Of a DNA stretch of 64,000 bases, positions 42,475-51,286 are shown in pieces. Numbering within the stretch: the first letter of the stretch is position 1; each line of letters opens with the position of its first letter. Origin of the DNA: Halioglobus sp. (GTDB lineage: Bacteria; Pseudomonadota; Gammaproteobacteria; Pseudomonadales; Halieaceae); NCBI GenBank assembly GCA_029246385.1, contig JAQWNG010000015.1, positions 372,001 through 436,000 on the forward strand. The letters run 5' to 3'. The notes below the pieces were generated by a model. The model saw only the letters and a program-made list of their open reading frames with translations, was not told where the DNA came from and made no database searches. The translations under genes were made by a program, and so were the position numbers.

Positions 42475-43551
42475 ATGAGAATAATGCTTTCCTTCCTACC
42501 AATGCTCTTCCTGCTGCTAGCGCTTCCAAATGCGTCTCGTGCCTCCCAGCCCCAAGAGTCTCTGGATCAGTGTAACGCCGCAGTGGGTATCGCTGCATCG
42601 AACTACGCGGGATGCCTCTCGAACCAGCTACCGGCTGCTCCTGATGCCGGCGAGTCAGTTTCAGACTCTAGGTGCGGCCCCAAGTTGGCTGAACAGGTCC
42701 GGCAGTTGCGTGCACAATTCGTCGACGAAATGCGCGTGGATGAAAAAACCTGTGGCTTGGATAGCGCTTCGATAAAGGGCATGGCAGCACGTATCCGGCA
42801 GGCAATGAAGCACAGTAATCGCCTGCAGGGGGCGGCGCTGTCCTCGTCGGAAACAGCATCGCTTGCCACCGCGGGCCCGGAAGTTTCGAATGCGGGCTAT
42901 GTGTGTGCGCAGTTGGGCGGCATCTGGGCGTCCGAGACACAAACGTGCAGCGGCGCCGATACCCTTGGCTCAGACGGCACAGCCTTGATATGCGAAGGCC
43001 TAGGGGGCAGTTGGAGTGATGCCGGCAGTGTCTGCACCGGCGCGTCTCGCTGCCAAGTAATGGGCCTCTGCGGGCCCTGTGGCTTTGGCAGCACCAACAT
43101 TCCCGATGTTCCATGCACTTCAACCACAATGAGTGATTTTTCATGTGACGTTTCTCCGCCGGAAACTGCGACGTGGCAGGCGGGAATTAGATGGTATGCG
43201 GGACTACAAAACGACCTAACGCTTTTTTGCGGGCCCGACGGGAATGAATTCTTTCGTGAGATCGCTTGCGCGGGCGCCGTAGTCGTAAACGCAGAAGCCG
43301 ATGCACTATGTGCAATTTTAGTCCCCAACTATGATGTTCCCGTGCCCATCGCCCCCCCGACAGCACCACCGTCTGCGCCTCTGCCCCCAGGCAGCTGGTC
43401 TGCCTCCTGCGAGAGTGAGTCGTGGGACGGGTCGACGCTGTGTGCAAACTGTGCGACACCCGACATCACGAACGAAGATGTTTATAGCTGTCAGTCATGT
43501 CCCGCCGACTACGAAAATCTTCTGGGAATCCTGTCGTGTTCATCGGGTTAA
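42475..43551 (+). CDS. Cys-rich secreted protein, tandem paralogue 1
   Basis: 358 residues with a classical signal peptide (1-24, cleavage after SRA) and about 24 Cys, usually paired along the chain. A helical region (about 25-130; LRAQFVDEM, AARIRQAMKH) precedes a Cys-knot-like middle (SRCQVMGLCGPCGFGSTNIPDVPC) and a Pro-rich linker. The C-terminal module PPGSWSASCESESWDGSTLCANC weakly recalls the first strands of a CVNH domain, and the chain ends in SCPADYENLLGILSCSS. No family assigned. The start ATG 42475 has only a weak ribosome site. Paralogue 2 starts 88 bases downstream. Confidence 0.75.
   Translation: MRIMLSFLPMLFLLLALPNASRASQPQESLDQCNAAVGIAASNYAGCLSNQLPAAPDAGESVSDSRCGPKLAEQVRQLRAQFVDEMRVDEKTCGLDSASIKGMAARIRQAMKHSNRLQGAALSSSETASLATAGPEVSNAGYVCAQLGGIWASETQTCSGADTLGSDGTALICEGLGGSWSDAGSVCTGASRCQVMGLCGPCGFGSTNIPDVPCTSTTMSDFSCDVSPPETATWQAGIRWYAGLQNDLTLFCGPDGNEFFREIACAGAVVVNAEADALCAILVPNYDVPVPIAPPTAPPSAPLPPGSWSASCESESWDGSTLCANCATPDITNEDVYSCQSCPADYENLLGILSCSSG
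43498..43538 (+). repeat. direct repeat copy A (3' end of paralogue 1)
   Basis: This 41-base stretch recurs at 44719-44759 with a single base difference (acg/atg in codon for Tyr). It shows that the 3' ends of the two Cys-rich genes were recently duplicated or gene-converted, while their middles have diverged. Confidence 0.85.
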
Positions 43552-43639
43552 ACAGTCTGGTCAGCGCGTCCAGTTTATAATGACTCTATTGAAGCCTATA
43601 CTTGGGTTCGCACTCGTCAACTGCCACGGTGGGCCAGTA

Positions 43640-44809
43640 ATGAAGCAAAAAAGCAAACGTTTATGTTTACTAGCCACGGTGCTGGCCTGCGGTTTACTCG
43701 TCAGCAGCTGTGGAGGCTCAGACTCTGATTCAACACGGCTGGTGATCGGTAACACCGCAACGGGTGAGTCGACTTCCACAGAAGACTGCAGCGCCGCAGT
43801 GAGCGTGGCGGCATCAGATTACGCACAGTGTCTGTCAAACCAGCTCCAGACGGTACTTGATGCCGGCGACGCTGATTTGGGTGCTGCGTGCAGTCCGCAG
43901 CTGGCCAAGCAGGCTCTGCGCTTGCGTGCACAATTTGTCGACGACATGGGCGTGGACGAAAGGACCTGCGGCTTAAATAACGCTGCAATTACCGCAATGG
44001 CAGCGGGTATTCGGCAGGCAATGGGGTACACCCGTCGCCTGCAGAGGGGGCCCCAGCCCACGTTCGATATCGCCTCTCTTTCCGTCGCGACGCCACCAGG
44101 CAAGCGTGCGCCATTTTTGTGTACGACCGCGGGAGCCACTTGGGACCCTGACACACGAATATGCAGCGGCACCGATTTGGCTTCAGGCGCACTAGCCGCG
44201 AGATGCAATCTCACGGGCGGTAGCTGGAATGCTAGCGACAAGGTCTGCACCGACACTTCTCGCTGTCAGACGATGGGGTTCTGTGGACCGTGTGGCTATG
44301 GCTCACAGAACATTCCCGACGTTCCATGCACCGCATCGACAATGAGCGACTTCTCGTGCGACGCGTCTGCGCCAGAAATCTCAAAATGGCAGGCGGGCGT
44401 TGGGGACTTTACGAAGCAGCGAGACCAGAGTACCACTCAATGCGGGTGGATTTTGCGCGACAGTGCGATCTATATATCCCATTGGATTCCGTGTAAGATC
44501 ACCGTGGCGATGGTGAATCAGAGCAAAGATCTATGCGAGACTCTGGTTCCCGACTATGGCGCTATCGTTCTGCCGCAGGCCCCTCCCCCAATGCCCAACT
44601 CTCTGCCTCCAGGCAACTGGTCTGCGTCTTGCCAGACTGCGTCATGGGACGAGTCGACGCTGTGTGCAAACTGCGCTACAGCGACAAGCCTAATACAAGA
44701 TTCTTATAGCTGTGCTTCATGTCCCGCCGACTATGAAAATCTTCTGGGAATCCTGTCGTGCACGTCTGACCCCGAATTAGACGCCGCAGCGGCTGCCTCA
44801 ACAATGTGA
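43640..44809 (+). CDS. Cys-rich lipoprotein, tandem paralogue 2
   Basis: 389 residues, clearly homologous to paralogue 1 along its length (DCSAAVSVAASDY, LRAQFVDDMGVDERTCGLN, SRCQTMGFCGPCGYGSQNIPDVPC, LCANC, SCPADYENLLGILSC) but sorted differently. Its N terminus has a lipobox (LVSSC, near residue 26) instead of a simple signal peptide, so it should be membrane-anchored. Start ATG 43640 is set by that signal; the same frame is open far upstream into paralogue 1. A short acidic/Ala tail (DPELDAAAAAS) is extra. Function unknown. Confidence 0.75.
   Translation: MKQKSKRLCLLATVLACGLLVSSCGGSDSDSTRLVIGNTATGESTSTEDCSAAVSVAASDYAQCLSNQLQTVLDAGDADLGAACSPQLAKQALRLRAQFVDDMGVDERTCGLNNAAITAMAAGIRQAMGYTRRLQRGPQPTFDIASLSVATPPGKRAPFLCTTAGATWDPDTRICSGTDLASGALAARCNLTGGSWNASDKVCTDTSRCQTMGFCGPCGYGSQNIPDVPCTASTMSDFSCDASAPEISKWQAGVGDFTKQRDQSTTQCGWILRDSAIYISHWIPCKITVAMVNQSKDLCETLVPDYGAIVLPQAPPPMPNSLPPGNWSASCQTASWDESTLCANCATATSLIQDSYSCASCPADYENLLGILSCTSDPELDAAAAASTM
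44719..44759 (+). repeat. direct repeat copy B (3' end of paralogue 2)
   Basis: Second copy of the 41-base near-identical stretch at 43498-43538 (one mismatch), within the codons for the SCPADYENLLGILSC end of paralogue 2. Confidence 0.85.
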
Positions 44810-44852
44810 GCGTGCACGATGAAACCCGGGTATCGCGTTTAAACCCTTTCAG

Positions 44853-45572
44853 TCACTCACTTGTAACGGGCTTGACCAAGTACTCGCTCATGGGGATAAC
44901 ATCGATTTTTTGGAAATCGATGAATCGTGCGCAACTTTCGATCATCGCGCTCCTGTGTTTCTGCAGCAGAGCCTCATCGCCACCGGTTGCATAGAACGCA
45001 TGGTCTGATGCCATCGCCTCTGGCGGGAAATTCTCTTCCACTACGGCAAAACAGACAGGCGCATCCTGACTCAATCGACGCACCACCAGGTTTTGCCGGT
45101 AACCAAAGGTTGACTGAGTGTCTATTGCCACTTGGGTATGGCTATCCTTCCAGATCGACAGCCACTCGTCCCGGTCCATGCCATCAGGCGGAGACATAAA
45201 CACCACCTGGCACAGACCGTATAGGCGCTCTCCCGGCGCTGAGGGATGCGCCTGCTGGCTTACCAGAGGCTCTGCCTCGGCGACCAGATAAGCCGTCTTA
45301 CTGGCCACATAGGTGTCGATCAGAGGCTCCCAGTGTTCTGCAGCGCCGGCGAAATTCACCCACAGGGACAACAGAGCATCAGGCGACGGCGCCTGACTTT
45401 CAATAGACCGCCCCGCCGCTGCAGACACGGCACTGTCCACCACGCAAATGCGTAACCCATGGACACCTTGAATTTGCGTCAAGTGCGGCGCTAGTTGAAG
45501 CAGCAGTTGGTCGCGAAAATCGTCACCGCTGAGGGATCCGACTTTCCAAAGCGGGTACAGTAGTTTTTCCAC
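44853..45572 (-). CDS. EthD-domain protein
   Basis: A 239-residue protein with an EthD-like dimeric alpha-beta barrel segment in the second half (DEWLSIWKDSHTQVAI, YRQNLVVRRL; about 130-225) and a more divergent, probably duplicated barrel in the first half (KVGSLSGDDFRDQLLLQLAPHL). Family members lie in alkane, polyketide or aromatic catabolic clusters; no catalytic residues are assigned. It is downstream of an SDR gene on the same strand, 21 bases away, so probably one operon. Confidence 0.75.
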   Translation of the reverse strand: MEKLLYPLWKVGSLSGDDFRDQLLLQLAPHLTQIQGVHGLRICVVDSAVSAAAGRSIESQAPSPDALLSLWVNFAGAAEHWEPLIDTYVASKTAYLVAEAEPLVSQQAHPSAPGERLYGLCQVVFMSPPDGMDRDEWLSIWKDSHTQVAIDTQSTFGYRQNLVVRRLSQDAPVCFAVVEENFPPEAMASDHAFYATGGDEALLQKHRSAMIESCARFIDFQKIDVIPMSEYLVKPVTSE

Positions 45573-45593
45573 GAGACGCTCCTAACGTGTTGG

Positions 45594-46364
45594 CTAAATA
45601 CCCACTGGCGGCGTGATTGTTGCGGCGTCGTCTATCAACATCTCTGCACCGTTGATAAAACGGGATTCCCCGGAGGCCAGAAATAGAACGAGATTAGCAA
45701 TATCCTCGGGCTCGCACATGTTGCCAAATGCATTGAGCGCATCAATATCTTCCTGTGTCGCGGTCTCTTTTCCGGTCGCAACCTTAACCACCATTGGCGT
45801 TTTTACACCATCGGGGTGTATGGAGTTACAGCGGATACCGTTCTTTTGTTCTTTACAGTACATGGCGATATTTTTGGTAAGCGCACGCACCGCGCCCTTA
45901 CTCGCCGTGTAAGCTGCAACAAAAGATTGGCCATGAATCGCCGCTACTGACGACATATTGATGATGGAGCCGCCACCAGAGGCGGTCATAGCCGGAATGG
46001 CGTGCTTACAACCCAAAAATACACCGTCACTATTCACGGAGTTGACCAAACGCCAAGACTCCAGTGTGGTGTCGACAATAGTCCCAAGTGCTATAATGCC
46101 CGCGTTATTGACCAAAATATCGAGCCGGCCAAACGCCTCGAGCGTCGCAGCAATGACCTGCTTCCAATTTTCCTCATCGGACACGTCTAGGCGCATGAAC
46201 ACAGCGTTCTTACCAATTTTTTCTGCGGCCGCCTGGCCATCGAGCTCATTTAGGTCTGCCAGCACAACACTGGCACCCTCTGCAGCAAGCAATATTGCGT
46301 CAGCCTGACCCATACCACTAGCAGCTCCGGTTACAATGGCGACTTTACCCGCTACTCTATCCAT
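45594..46364 (-). CDS. SDR-family oxidoreductase
   Basis: 256-residue classical short-chain dehydrogenase. NAD(P)-binding TGAASGMGQ at the N terminus, NNAGI, Ser 13 residues before the Tyr in YTASK, then Lys. Asp-39-type residue (VVLADLNE) suggests NAD+ rather than NADP+. Start ATG 46364 with GAGAGAAG. It lies upstream of the EthD gene. It could oxidise a hydroxysteroid or secondary alcohol, but the substrate is not readable. Confidence 0.9.
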   Translation of the reverse strand: MDRVAGKVAIVTGAASGMGQADAILLAAEGASVVLADLNELDGQAAAEKIGKNAVFMRLDVSDEENWKQVIAATLEAFGRLDILVNNAGIIALGTIVDTTLESWRLVNSVNSDGVFLGCKHAIPAMTASGGGSIINMSSVAAIHGQSFVAAYTASKGAVRALTKNIAMYCKEQKNGIRCNSIHPDGVKTPMVVKVATGKETATQEDIDALNAFGNMCEPEDIANLVLFLASGESRFINGAEMLIDDAATITPPVGI

Positions 46365-46761
46365 AGTTCTTCTCTCAATATCTATAACAGTAAATGTCAT
46401 GGCGAACTGTCCACCGCGGTCAAGTCCCAGTTAATCAGATGCCTCGTCGCACCTCAAATTCCCGCTCCCTAAACTCGCCGCAGGGCTGCCCAATTGAACC
46501 ATCGTAAAAAGTCTTTCAAATCTAAATCATTAGCGTCCTGCATAGGTTTCTGAAGACTTAAGCCGACGTTTATCGTGTGCAGGTTTTTTAAACACAGAGG
46601 ACAACTCTGCACTTGAGTTGAGTTTTTTCAGTCCCGAAGACAGTCACTGTTGGTAGGGATGTATCAAGTTTGGCGAATTGAACTCACATCAGGACTCGCC
46701 AGTCGAAGGGCAACATAGTACTCTTACAATTCCATTGGTTGATGTTAGTGAGGAATATGTA
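46365..46761. other. divergent intergenic region SDR / DUF1499 gene
   Basis: About 397 bases with no supported gene. The DUF1499 frame stays open back to 46678, but the ribosome site and start place the protein at 46762. I see T-rich patches (about 46588 and 46622) and no clear operator. Confidence 0.45.
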
Positions 46762-47484
46762 ATGAACGAAAAATCCAATCGACCGGCGGTTGTTAACTGG
46801 TTAGGTTATCTCGCTATTACTCTGTTGCTGGTACTGCCATTTTCTGTTTTGATGGTGCGTAATGGCGACTGGCAGCAAGGCTTGCTAATGTATGCCATCG
46901 CCTGCCTTGGCAGTACTCTTTTAATCATTTTAGCTATTGTCCTGCTGCTGCGCAGTCGTTTTAACCTGTGGCGTAAAGATATCCTTCAGCGTGCGCTTTT
47001 TGCTGTACCAGGCGCAGCGTTAATGCTAGCACTCACCAGTGGAGGAAGTTACCCCACTATTCACGACATCACCACCGATACGGCAGACCCCCCAAGGTTC
47101 ACGTCGGCCGCATCGCAACGCGGGACAAATTCCAACAGTCTTGAAATCGATGAAGATGTGATTCAGCAACAGCAAGAGGCCTATCCAACTCTGCAGACGC
47201 TAGTAAGTCCCCTGCCTATTGAAGATGCCTACAGTCTTGCGCTAGAAGTGGCGACAGATATGGGTTGGGATATTTACCGGCAAGACAGCAACGCCATGGT
47301 TATCGAAGCAGTCGACACTACGGGAATCATGGCATTTAAGGACGATGTCGTTATTCGCGTGCGCAGCAGTGCCCGTGGAACGCTAGTAGATCTGCGTTCA
47401 GTATCAAGGGTGGGTGAGGGAGACCTTGGGGCGAATGCAGCGCGCATCAACGCCTTTGTCAACGCGTTCCAACAGCAGGAATAA
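46762..47484 (+). CDS. DUF1499 membrane protein
   Basis: 240 residues from ATG 46762 (GAGGAATATGTA upstream). Three hydrophobic segments (about 15-35, 45-68, 78-97) are followed by a periplasmic or cytosolic DUF1499 domain (about 130-240; EDAYSLALEVATDMGWDI, DDVVIRVR, VDLRSVSRVGEGDLG). The domain is widespread and of unknown role. It converges on the next SDR gene. Confidence 0.82.
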   Translation: MNEKSNRPAVVNWLGYLAITLLLVLPFSVLMVRNGDWQQGLLMYAIACLGSTLLIILAIVLLLRSRFNLWRKDILQRALFAVPGAALMLALTSGGSYPTIHDITTDTADPPRFTSAASQRGTNSNSLEIDEDVIQQQQEAYPTLQTLVSPLPIEDAYSLALEVATDMGWDIYRQDSNAMVIEAVDTTGIMAFKDDVVIRVRSSARGTLVDLRSVSRVGEGDLGANAARINAFVNAFQQQE

Positions 47485-47488
47485 ATTG

Positions 47489-47503
47489 CACCGTAAATCG
47501 GTG
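47489..47503. terminator. convergent hairpin between DUF1499 and SDR genes
   Basis: CACCG / CGGTG with a 5-base loop fills the 19-base convergent gap. T-rich sequence follows only on the minus side, so it may weakly end the SDR transcript. Confidence 0.3.
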
Positions 47504-48253
47504 TTACGACAGGGTGCCGCCGTCCACCCGAATATCCTCACCGGTGATATGCGCACCATCGTCTGACACTAACATAGCAATGACTCCGGCCACTACCTCA
47601 GGGCCTTTTGCACCGCTCAACGACATGATACGAGGCATAAGTTTGTAGTCCATAGTCTCTGGAAAAGTTAATTTATCTGTCATGCCGGTATTAATGTCGC
47701 CAGGGCAAATACAGTTCGCTCGAACCCCGCGTTTAGCAAACTCAACTGCAATACTCCGCGTCATTGCTAGCACCCCGCCCTTACTAGCAGAATAGGCTAA
47801 TCCACAAGGAAGCCCAGAAAGGGCTGCTGTTGAAGCTGCATTGACGATGCTGCCTTTCGTCTCCAGTAGGTGCGGTAAAGCGGCGCGACACAAAAACATG
47901 GTTCCAGTGAGATTAACGTCAATGATATTCTGCCAGTGACCGGTCTGTAGGTCTTGGGTATCATCGAAACGCAAAATGCCTGCCATATTGACTAGGCCAA
48001 AAAGACTACCATAAGTGTCAATGCAAGCCTCAATAGCCGCACAGACACTGCTCTCATTGCCCACATCACAGACCCAAGCAGATGCACTTCCGCCCTGTCC
48101 AGCAATTTCAGCGACTGTTGATTCTGCTGCATCGCCGTCGAGATCGACACAAAACACTGCCCCCCCCTCAGCAGCTAAACGTAACGCACTGGCTCGGCCA
48201 ATACCGCTGCCAGCGCCAGTCACCAGCACCACCTTGCCCTTAAATCGTTGCAT
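47504..48253 (-). CDS. SDR-family oxidoreductase
   Basis: 249-residue short-chain dehydrogenase. TGAGSGIGR, CVDLDGD (Asp, NAD+-type), NMAGIL in place of NNAG, Ser at -13 to the catalytic Tyr in YSASKGG, and PGDINTGM near the end. Start ATG 48253 with GGGAGAAA. A perfect 9-base palindrome lies immediately upstream of the ribosome site. It is divergent from the acyl-CoA dehydrogenase operon and may share its regulator. Confidence 0.9.
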   Translation of the reverse strand: MQRFKGKVVLVTGAGSGIGRASALRLAAEGGAVFCVDLDGDAAESTVAEIAGQGGSASAWVCDVGNESSVCAAIEACIDTYGSLFGLVNMAGILRFDDTQDLQTGHWQNIIDVNLTGTMFLCRAALPHLLETKGSIVNAASTAALSGLPCGLAYSASKGGVLAMTRSIAVEFAKRGVRANCICPGDINTGMTDKLTFPETMDYKLMPRIMSLSGAKGPEVVAGVIAMLVSDDGAHITGEDIRVDGGTLS

Positions 48254-48270
48254 CACATTTCTCCCAGAGT

Positions 48271-48291
48271 CACAAGGCACAATGCCTTGTG
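48271..48291. promoter_or_regulatory. perfect palindrome, probable operator
   Basis: CACAAGGCA and TGCCTTGTG are exact inverted copies separated by CAA. The element sits 18 bases before the SDR start, next to its ribosome site, in the 279-base divergent region shared with the acyl-CoA dehydrogenase genes. The symmetry and size fit a TetR-type operator; an mRNA hairpin that masks translation is the alternative. Confidence 0.5.
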
Positions 48292-48374
48292 TTGCTCGTC
48301 TGGTCAAACCGCACAGTACGGAGCAATAAACCGGCACTCTCTGTTTACCCAAAGAGGCTTATGTGCCTTATTTA

Positions 48375-48390
48375 GTCACTTGGGACTGAC
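48375..48390. promoter_or_regulatory. imperfect palindrome in the divergent promoter region
   Basis: GTCACTTGGGACTGAC has matching GTCA/TGAC ends and inner symmetric positions (GTCA.T....A.TGAC), about 85 bases from the other palindrome. It could be a second operator; chance is not excluded. Confidence 0.3.
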
Positions 48391-48532
48391 TTTTTAAGCC
48401 ATTGCCTTGTACTGCGTGTGCTGTACCTTTATCTGCACTGAATGCACCCGTATCATATGGCAACTGGAAGACGTTAGCGCCGCATAAGTTTCATAGAAGA
48501 CCACCGTAAAAGTATCTAGCAGGAGAGAGATT

Positions 48533-49720
48533 TTGGAAGATCTGGATAAGTTTGGTTTAGAGGTACGCGATTGGCTGGAGACTAACTGTCCAGCCTCGCA
48601 GAGACAACCAATGGGACCTGAGGACCAATATTGGGGTGGCCGACGGGGGACCTTCCCCAGTGAGGATGCAAAAATATGGTTCGAACGGATGCGAGATAAA
48701 GGCTGGACTGTGCCTGAGTGGCCCACAAAATACGGGGGCGGCGGACTCAGTCCACAGCAGGCCAAGGTACTCAAGAGCGAAATGAAACGTATTCATGCAC
48801 GCACCCCGCTCTACGGACTCGGCATCTGGATGCTCGGCCCAGCAGTGCTTGAATATGGAACAGACGAACAGAAGCAGCAACACATCCACGCAATCATAAA
48901 TGCGCAGACGCGATGGGCTCAGGGTTACTCCGAACCAGGTGCTGGGTCTGACCTAGCCAGCCTGCAGTGTAAGGCTGAGGATATGGGCGATCATTTTTTA
49001 GTTAACGGCACCAAGATTTGGACTACTGCGGGCGACAAATGTGACTGGATATTTTGCCTAGTCCGTACTGATCCTAATGTCAAAAAACAGGAGGGCATCA
49101 GCTTCCTACTTATCGACATGGACGATGCAGGCGTTACGACAAGTCCAATCGCGCTGATCAGCGGTGAGTCTGAATTCTGCCAGACCTTTTTCGATAATGT
49201 GAAAGTACCCAAAGAAAATTTGCTTGGAGAATTAAACAAAGGATGGTCTGTTGCAAAGGCCCTATTAGTCCATGAGCGTAAGCTGATGGCAGAAATTGGT
49301 AGCGATAGCCCCCGTCATATTTTGCAGCCGAACGTAGCGGCTCGCGAATACTTAGAGTTCGAAAACGGTAAAATCATGGATGCCCGCCTGCGTGACGACC
49401 TAGTAGAATACGATATGCTGATGCAGGCAGTGGCCTTGACTCACTTTCGCACCTTTGAAGAGAAATCAAATGGTGTGCGCAGTGCAGCGCCCATGGTTAT
49501 GAAGTATGTGGGCACGGAGGCGGAAAAAACCAAGAGTGAGCTGCTCTTAGCCATTATGGGGAGCCGCGGAATAGGCTGGGAAGGTGACGGTTTCACTCCT
49601 CAGGAAATCGATACTGCGCGCCTGTGGGCCACGTCTAAGGTGATGACAATCGCCGGCGGCAGCTCTGAAATACAGCTCAACTTGATTGCCCAAAAAGTCC
49701 TCGAACTACCACAGCGCTAG
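48533..49720 (+). CDS. Acyl-CoA dehydrogenase family protein, partner 1
   Basis: 395 residues of an FAD acyl-CoA dehydrogenase. YSEPGAGSDLASL (S133 onward), the KIWTTAGDKCDW flavin loop and the C-terminal TIAGGSSEIQLN are present, so the flavin and acyl sites look whole. The start is a TTG with AGGAGAGAG five bases upstream; no ATG precedes the conserved region. It lies 12 bases before a second dehydrogenase gene, the arrangement of heteromeric ChsE-type enzymes for sterol side chains (inference). Confidence 0.92.
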   Translation: MEDLDKFGLEVRDWLETNCPASQRQPMGPEDQYWGGRRGTFPSEDAKIWFERMRDKGWTVPEWPTKYGGGGLSPQQAKVLKSEMKRIHARTPLYGLGIWMLGPAVLEYGTDEQKQQHIHAIINAQTRWAQGYSEPGAGSDLASLQCKAEDMGDHFLVNGTKIWTTAGDKCDWIFCLVRTDPNVKKQEGISFLLIDMDDAGVTTSPIALISGESEFCQTFFDNVKVPKENLLGELNKGWSVAKALLVHERKLMAEIGSDSPRHILQPNVAAREYLEFENGKIMDARLRDDLVEYDMLMQAVALTHFRTFEEKSNGVRSAAPMVMKYVGTEAEKTKSELLLAIMGSRGIGWEGDGFTPQEIDTARLWATSKVMTIAGGSSEIQLNLIAQKVLELPQR

Positions 49721-49732
49721 GAGCATACAACA

Positions 49733-50872
49733 ATGGCACTGGTACTCAATGAAGAGCAACGCTCATTACAAGACACAGCAAAGGATTTCCTATCCAAGCA
49801 GGCCTCGATAGCATCTCTGCGCAAATTACGTGACGAACACGACCCCATCGGGTATGACCCTGACATATGGAAGCAGATGACTGAAATGGGCTGGGCGAGT
49901 GTCATACTACCTGAGGCCTATGGCGGATTGGAATTTGGCTTTCTTGGACTCGGGGTAGTGCTTGAAGAATCGGGACGCACGCTCACCGCGTCTCCGTTGT
50001 TTGCCTCTGCAGTAGTCGGTGCGTCCGCTGTATTACTCGGCGGTAGCGAGCAACAGAAGCAAGCGCTATTGCCTGAAATCGCTAGCGGGGATCTGACTCT
50101 GGCATTGGCACTGGAAGAGTCTCATCACCATAAGCCCAAACATATTCAGACTACCGCTAAAATGCAGAGCAACAATTTTGTGCTTAATGGCAGTAAAGTG
50201 TTTGTGCTCGATGGACACAGCGCCGACAAGCTGATCGTGGTAGCGCGGTCAAACGGCGCAGCATCTGACAGCGCTGGCTTAACCCTGCTGTTAGTTGACC
50301 GCAACTCAAAAGGAATAAGCTGCCACCGTACTATCATGGCGGACAGTCGTAACGCCGCCAACATTATCTTTGAGAATGTCATTGTGCCCAGTCGAGATAT
50401 TCTCGGCGCAGTCGATGAAGGCTGGTCTGTTCTCGAGCCTGTGCTGGATCGAGGACGCGTGGCCATCGCTGCAGAAATGATGGGTTGTGCGCTGGAAGCC
50501 TTCGAACGCACCGTTGTGTATCTTAAAGACCGAGAGCAATTCGGCGTTAAAATTGGATCCTTTCAGGCGCTGCAACATCGGGCCGCGCATATGCAATCAG
50601 AATTAGAGCTTTGCCGCTCAGTATTAATGCAGGCGCTGTCCACAGTGGATGACGCACCGGAACAATTGCCTCTGCTGGCCAGCCTCGCTAAGGCTCGATT
50701 AAATACGCTGGTAAAGCTTGTCACTAATGAAGCGGTACAGATGCACGGTGGCATCGGTGTTACTGACGACCTAGAAATTGGTTTTTTCCTCAAGCGTGCT
50801 CGGGTTGCCATGCAGGTCTTTGGGGATACAGGCTTTCACAAAGACCGTTATGCCGCTCTGTGCGGCTACTAA
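49733..50872 (+). CDS. Acyl-CoA dehydrogenase family protein, partner 2
   Basis: 379 residues of the same superfamily but more divergent. The usual SEPxAGSD motif is replaced by EESHHHKPKHI (about 124). The C-terminal QMHGGIGVTDDLEIGFFLKRA is present, but the GTxEIxR end is lost. It begins 12 bases after partner 1 and 16 bases before the isomerase gene. It may be the non-catalytic or cofactor-sharing subunit of a heterotetramer. Confidence 0.9.
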   Translation: MALVLNEEQRSLQDTAKDFLSKQASIASLRKLRDEHDPIGYDPDIWKQMTEMGWASVILPEAYGGLEFGFLGLGVVLEESGRTLTASPLFASAVVGASAVLLGGSEQQKQALLPEIASGDLTLALALEESHHHKPKHIQTTAKMQSNNFVLNGSKVFVLDGHSADKLIVVARSNGAASDSAGLTLLLVDRNSKGISCHRTIMADSRNAANIIFENVIVPSRDILGAVDEGWSVLEPVLDRGRVAIAAEMMGCALEAFERTVVYLKDREQFGVKIGSFQALQHRAAHMQSELELCRSVLMQALSTVDDAPEQLPLLASLAKARLNTLVKLVTNEAVQMHGGIGVTDDLEIGFFLKRARVAMQVFGDTGFHKDRYAALCGY

Positions 50873-50888
50873 CTAAGAGGAGCAAGAT

Positions 50889-51248
50889 ATGGAAACTCAG
50901 GTAATGATCGCCATGGTCCACAAGTATGTCGAAGCATTCGAGAAACAAGATCTAGATATCATCAGAGAAATCTACTCCTCTGATGCCTTAGTTGAGGATC
51001 CGGTCGGTACCGACGCACACGTAGGAATTGGCGCTGTCTGCGCTTTTTATGAGGGTGCTTTGAAATCTGGTGCCAAATTGGCTCTGAGCGGCGAACCTCG
51101 CTGCAGTGGAAATACCATTGCGTTTCCCTTTCAAGTTCAAATGCCAGGCATCACTGTTGATATTATCGATGTGTTCGAATTTAATGCTGAAGGCAAAGTC
51201 AACAGTATGAAAGCATACTGGAGCGAAGAAAACATGAAGTCGGTGTGA
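50889..51248 (+). CDS. Ketosteroid-isomerase-like SnoaL/NTF2-fold protein
   Basis: 119 residues, the size of bacterial delta-5-3-ketosteroid isomerase. Y13, D37 (in VEDPVG) and D94 (in IIDVFEF) align by position with the Y14/D38/D99 catalytic set of the Comamonas enzyme, as does FNAEGKVNSMKAYW. This is seen, not merely inferred from the fold. It lies 16 bases after partner 2 in an AAGAGGAG-led operon. It would move a double bond in a 3-keto steroid or terpenoid; actual substrate untested. Confidence 0.82.
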   Translation: METQVMIAMVHKYVEAFEKQDLDIIREIYSSDALVEDPVGTDAHVGIGAVCAFYEGALKSGAKLALSGEPRCSGNTIAFPFQVQMPGITVDIIDVFEFNAEGKVNSMKAYWSEENMKSV

Positions 51249-51286
51249 TGCTGGAGGTCGTCATCTGCACCCGGTATCTTTATTGT

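Noticed and set aside
46628-48390. 8-base TCAGTCCC shared between two divergent promoter regions (46628 and the reverse strand at 48383), with a near match at 41003
   Set aside because: With several hundred bases of intergenic sequence an 8-base match is expected by chance.
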